Source: VBDM01 sp964430565 (lineage in GTDB: Bacteria > Pseudomonadota > Gammaproteobacteria > Burkholderiales > SG8-39). From it: 33,114 nt of DNA. A program made the translations under genes and the position numbers. Below, one piece after another: positions 30,591-33,114 of the stretch; the first letter of the stretch is position 1; each line of letters opens with the position of its first letter. The stretch is taken from NCBI GenBank assembly GCA_964430565.1, contig CAYSFD010000049.1:1-33114 (forward strand). The letters are read 5' to 3'. The notes beneath the pieces are model-generated. The model searched no databases, was not told the origin of the DNA, and worked only from the letters and a program-made list of their open reading frames with translations.

Positions 30591-31511
30591 ATGGCGACCA
30601 TCCTCGGCGGCATCGGCACCTCGCACGTGCCTACGATCGGCGGCGCGTACGACCGCAACAAGCGGAACGACCCCGACTGGGCGCCCCTCTTTCGGGGCTA
30701 CGAGCGCGTCGCCGTGTGGCTCGAGGAGAAAAAGCCCGACGTTCTGGTTTTCTTTTACAACGATCACGCGAGCACGTTCTTCTTCGATCACTACCCGACC
30801 TTCGCGCTCGGTGTGAGCGAGGTTTATCCGATCGCCGACGAAGGGCTGGGACCCCGCGCCGTTCCTCCGCTCAAGGGACACGCCGGCCTCGCGCGCCACA
30901 TGGCCGATTCGCTGGTGAACGACGAGTTCGACATCTCCATCTTCCAGGATTTGCCGATCGACCACGGCGTGCACTCGCCGCTCACCATGTTCTGGCCCCC
31001 TGCCCCTGATTGGCCGGGGAAAATCGTGCCGATCGAGGTCAACGTGCTCCAGCACCCGATCCCGACCCCGATGCGCTGCTGGAAACTCGGCCAGGCGGTG
31101 CGCCGCGCCGTGCTCTCCTACCCCGAGAATCTGAAAGTCGTCATCGTCGGCACCGGCGGCCTCTCGCACCAGATGAACGGCGAGCGCGGCGGCTTCAACA
31201 ACGAGAAATGGGACATGAAGTTTCTCGATTTGATCGCGCGCGACCCGAAAAAGCTCACCGCCATGCGGCACGCCGACTACATCCGACTCGGCGGCACCGA
31301 AGGCGCGGAGGAAATCATGTGGCTCGCGATGCGCGGCGCGCTCTCCTCCCGCGCGAAGAAAATCCACCAGAACTACTACTTGCCGATGACCACTGCGATG
31401 GCGGTGGCGCTGTTCGAAGAGCCGGCGGCGAAGCCGTCATCGAAGAAGCCGCGCTCGGCGCGCAAAGCGTCATTCCGGACGCGTCCAGCGCGAGCCGGAA
31501 TCCAGCGGTGA
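30591..31511 (+). CDS. ligB: Extradiol ring-cleavage dioxygenase, LigB (class III, beta subunit)
   Basis: This non-haem Fe(II) enzyme cleaves a catecholic ring next to the hydroxyls, most likely protocatechuate (4,5-cleavage) or gallate. The 306-residue protein has iron ligands H12 (GTSHVP) and H59 (NDHAS) with a later Glu (GGTEGAEEIMW), and the catalytic His in GTGGLSHQMNG. The fold segments YNDHASTFFFDHYPTFALG, LPIDHGVHSPL and VLQHPIPTPMRC are those of LigB. The start is ATG 30591, 13 bases after the permease. The last 15 or so residues (KASFRTRPARAGIQR) are encoded by a dispersed repeat, so the native C-terminus has probably been replaced. A TAGAAT lies 10 bases before the ATG. Confidence 0.9.
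   Translation: MATILGGIGTSHVPTIGGAYDRNKRNDPDWAPLFRGYERVAVWLEEKKPDVLVFFYNDHASTFFFDHYPTFALGVSEVYPIADEGLGPRAVPPLKGHAGLARHMADSLVNDEFDISIFQDLPIDHGVHSPLTMFWPPAPDWPGKIVPIEVNVLQHPIPTPMRCWKLGQAVRRAVLSYPENLKVVIVGTGGLSHQMNGERGGFNNEKWDMKFLDLIARDPKKLTAMRHADYIRLGGTEGAEEIMWLAMRGALSSRAKKIHQNYYLPMTTAMAVALFEEPAAKPSSKKPRSARKASFRTRPARAGIQR
31469..31505. repeat. Dispersed palindromic repeat, copy 3, inside the end of ligB
   Basis: GTCATTCCGG at 31469 and CCGGAATCCAG ending at 31505 are inverted arms of the same family as copies 1 and 2. Here it encodes the C-terminal tail of LigB. Confidence 0.65.
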
Positions 31512-31515
31512 CCCT

Positions 31516-31542
31516 GTCATTCTGAGCGAAGCGAAGAATCTG
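31516..31542. repeat. Second dispersed repeat, between ligB and ligA
   Basis: The segment begins GTCATTCTGAGCGAAGCGAA and ends GAATCTG. It contains the internal repeat GCGAAGCGAAG. This short element is widespread in environmental bacterial genomes (general knowledge). It occupies the position where a ribosome-binding site for ligA would be expected. Confidence 0.5.
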
Positions 31543-31550
31543 CTTTTGTC

Positions 31551-31910
31551 ATGAGCCCCCAGCTCAAAGGCGTCGAGAAACTCGAAGGCACCTACCTCTT
31601 CGACCTCGCAACCAGCGCCAAGGCGCTGCGCCTCAATCGCTTCCTCCACGGCCTCACCGTCGCCTCGAACCGGACGCTGTTCAAAGACAAACCCGAAGCG
31701 GCCTTCGACAGAGCCGGGTTGAGCGCCGAAGAACGCACAATGGTCCGCGACCTCGACTGGGCCGCGCTCATCCGCTACGGCGCGAGCTTCTTCTGTCTCG
31801 AAAAACTCGGTCGCGTAAAAGGCGTTTCCAACCCGGAGATGGTCGCGGGGTTCAGAGGCGAATCGCTTGAAGACTTCTTGAGGACTCGGCGAGTCCCGGG
31901 AGCCCGTTAA
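31551..31910 (+). CDS. ligA: Extradiol dioxygenase alpha subunit, LigA
   Basis: This small helical subunit closes over the active site of LigB. The 119-residue protein has the LigA core: LRLNRFLHGLTVASNR, RAGLSAEERTMVRDLDWAAL and IRYGASFFCLEKLGRVKG. It is somewhat shorter than Sphingobium LigA (139). The order here is beta then alpha, the reverse of the well-known ligAB operon. No good Shine-Dalgarno sequence precedes the ATG; a dispersed repeat lies just upstream. No other lig or gal pathway gene (semialdehyde dehydrogenase, lactonase, hydratase, aldolase) is in the window. Confidence 0.9.
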   Translation: MSPQLKGVEKLEGTYLFDLATSAKALRLNRFLHGLTVASNRTLFKDKPEAAFDRAGLSAEERTMVRDLDWAALIRYGASFFCLEKLGRVKGVSNPEMVAGFRGESLEDFLRTRRVPGAR

Positions 31911-31957
31911 GTTCCGAATGAAGAATCAATGCATAGCTAGGCCGCCAGAGAGATCAG

Positions 31958-32710
31958 ATGATTGAACTCCTATCCGATCCGCAGGTGTGGATCGCGTTTC
32001 TTACGCTCACCGCCCTCGAGCTCGTGCTCGGAATCGACAATGTCATCTTCATTTCGATCCTTGTTGACAAACTTCCGAAGGAGCGCCGTGACCTAGCGCG
32101 CAGGATCGGCCTGTTTCTTGCGATGTTCATGCGCATAGGGCTCCTATTCCTTCTTTCCTGGATTGTTGGACTGACTGAGCCGCTCTTCTCTCTATTCCGA
32201 CAGGAAATCTCTGGTCGCGACCTCATCCTGATTGGCGGCGGTCTGTTCCTGCTCTGGAAGAGTACAAAGGAGATCCATCAGTTACTGGAGGGCAAAACAG
32301 GCGAAGCTTCGGCGGCGGTCCGTGCCACGTTTTCGGCCGTTATCCTCCAAATCACGATTATTGATCTCGTTTTCTCCTTCGACTCAATCATAACCGCCGT
32401 GGGAATGGTTGACCAAGTGGAGGTCATGATCGCAGCCGTCATTGTTTCAGTGCTGCTGATGATGGCCTTTGCCGGCGGGATTGGACGCATCGTCTCAGCG
32501 CATCCAACGATTAAGATGCTCGCCCTCGCTTTCTTGTTGGTCATTGGCGTCGTGTTGATCGCTGACGGGTTTGACCACCATGTACCGAAAGGTTATGTGT
32601 ACTTCGCCATGGCGTTTTCAGTTGCGGTCGAGTTGCTTAACATCCGGATGAGGAAGCGGGCGATTCGGCCAGTCGAGTTGCACGAGCGCTACACACGAGA
32701 CGGTGATTGA
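31958..32710 (+). CDS. TerC-family integral membrane protein
   Basis: This 250-residue inner-membrane protein has seven or so membrane segments and the family's acidic motifs: LELVLGIDNVIFISILVDKL near the N-terminus and DLVFSFDSIITAVGMVDQVE in the middle. It ends in AFSVAVELLNIRMRKRA. Relatives are linked to manganese export or to tellurite resistance and metal-stress defence; which applies here is not shown. No yybP-ykoY-type riboswitch fits in the 47-base gap before it. The gene is AT-richer than the preceding region (about 50 percent GC by hand in 32101-32160). A ribosome-binding site (GAGAG) precedes the ATG. Confidence 0.92.
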   Translation: MIELLSDPQVWIAFLTLTALELVLGIDNVIFISILVDKLPKERRDLARRIGLFLAMFMRIGLLFLLSWIVGLTEPLFSLFRQEISGRDLILIGGGLFLLWKSTKEIHQLLEGKTGEASAAVRATFSAVILQITIIDLVFSFDSIITAVGMVDQVEVMIAAVIVSVLLMMAFAGGIGRIVSAHPTIKMLALAFLLVIGVVLIADGFDHHVPKGYVYFAMAFSVAVELLNIRMRKRAIRPVELHERYTRDGD

Positions 32711-33114
32711 GTTCACGGCCCTCCTTCGTGATCTACCGGCTACGCAACGCAACCGCCGAGGATCAGGCAGCGCTTGAGGCGCTTATTGCCTGCTCTGCAC
32801 GTGAGCTGAGCGCACAAGACTACACGCCGCAACAGATTGACGGAGCGCTGCGCGGGGCATTTGGCGTGGACACTCAACTCATCAAGGACGGGACGTATTT
32901 TGTCGTTGAAGCAGCAGGCCAGATCGTCGGCTGCGGCGGGTGGAGTTGGCGTCGCACCCTTTTTGGCGGGGATGCCCACGCGGAACGCGATGCCGCGGAG
33001 CTTGATCCGCGTGTGGATGCCGCCAAGATCCGGGCATTCTTTGTCCATCCAGAGCATGCACGTAGAGGAATCGGCAAGAGCATTCTTGAGCACTGCGAAG
33101 CCGAGGCCCGTTCG
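32707..33114 (+). CDS. GNAT-family N-acetyltransferase, 5' part (cut by window edge)
   Basis: The frame is open to the right edge. The product reads FVIYRLRNATAEDQAALEAL, QLIKDGTYFVVEAAGQIVGC and GGWSWRRTLFGGD, then IRAFFVHPEHARRGIGKSIL. The segment VHPEHARRGIGK is the acetyl-CoA-binding motif A (Q/RxxGxG/A). The substrate is unknown. The start is TTG 32707, overlapping the TerC stop, or GTG 32728; neither has a strong ribosome-binding site. Only about 136 codons are present and the C-terminus is missing. Confidence 0.85.
   Translation, partial: MSSRPSFVIYRLRNATAEDQAALEALIACSARELSAQDYTPQQIDGALRGAFGVDTQLIKDGTYFVVEAAGQIVGCGGWSWRRTLFGGDAHAERDAAELDPRVDAAKIRAFFVHPEHARRGIGKSILEHCEAEARS

Noticed and set aside
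29455..30816. Long plus-strand frame and a 369-residue minus-strand frame over the permease
   Set aside because: Both are Arg- or Glu/Arg-rich shadows of the EamA, unknown and ligB genes.
31911..31957. Manganese riboswitch before the TerC gene
   Set aside because: The gap is only 47 bases and shows no yybP-ykoY core sequences.

Overview
The window looks like a betaproteobacterial chromosome of high GC content, probably from an environmental lineage. The evidence is gene order. A tRNA operon (pgsA, tRNA-Gly, tRNA-Cys, tRNA-Leu) follows uvrC. A long collinear block on the minus strand runs yceD-rpmF-plsX-fabH-fabD-fabG-acpP-fabF-ygfX-rpoE-rseA-mucB-degQ-glutaredoxin-lepA-lepB-DUF4845-rnc-era-recO-pdxJ-acpS-nagZ. 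That combination, with DUF4845, MucB and YgfX in these positions, is typical of Betaproteobacteria. Species and genus cannot be read from the sequence.

Layout. (1) 1-237 is the N-terminal part of a tyrosine integrase reading away from the 3' end of tRNA-Leu(UAA). It marks the edge of an integrated island whose body lies to the left of the window. The 160 bases between them hold short direct repeats of the integrase arm-site kind. (2) 398-3832, minus: three tRNAs, pgsA, uvrC and a family-5 uracil-DNA glycosylase, all tightly packed. (3) 3884-4447, plus: an unusual elongation factor P. (4) 4516-7433, minus: an accessory stretch with two VOC/glyoxalase-fold proteins, an AT-richer HemG-type flavodoxin, a CzcD-like cation diffusion facilitator and a ParE-type toxin with its antitoxin. 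(5) 7527-25586, minus: the housekeeping block, covering peptidoglycan recycling, pyridoxal phosphate synthesis, recombination, RNase III/Era, signal peptidase, LepA, the sigma-E envelope stress module, fatty acid synthesis and ribosomal protein L32. (6) 25596-28961, plus: a DUF4124 protein, a YceF-type Maf pyrophosphatase, an RsmI-like methyltransferase and class I fumarase. (7) 29070-31910, plus: an uncharacterised protein with an EthD-like C-terminal half, an EamA-family permease and the two subunits of an extradiol dioxygenase (LigB then LigA), with dispersed palindromic repeats at the edges. (8) 31958-33114, plus: an AT-richer TerC-family membrane protein and the start of a GNAT acetyltransferase.

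How it works together. In the main block, most neighbours overlap by 4 bases or lie within about 25 bases, so translation is probably coupled. Three internal signals subdivide the block: a leaderless-looking promoter at yceD-rpmF, an extended -10 promoter at acpP, and a Rho-independent hairpin just before lepA. The sigma-E set (rpoE, rseA, mucB, degQ) is a complete envelope-stress circuit. The ligBA region is the most likely part to do something not well described: a small ring-cleavage unit with its own permease and an unknown protein, but no other catabolic genes in view.

No stretch longer than 300 bases lacks a gene. No CRISPR array, rRNA, complete insertion sequence or replication origin was seen.
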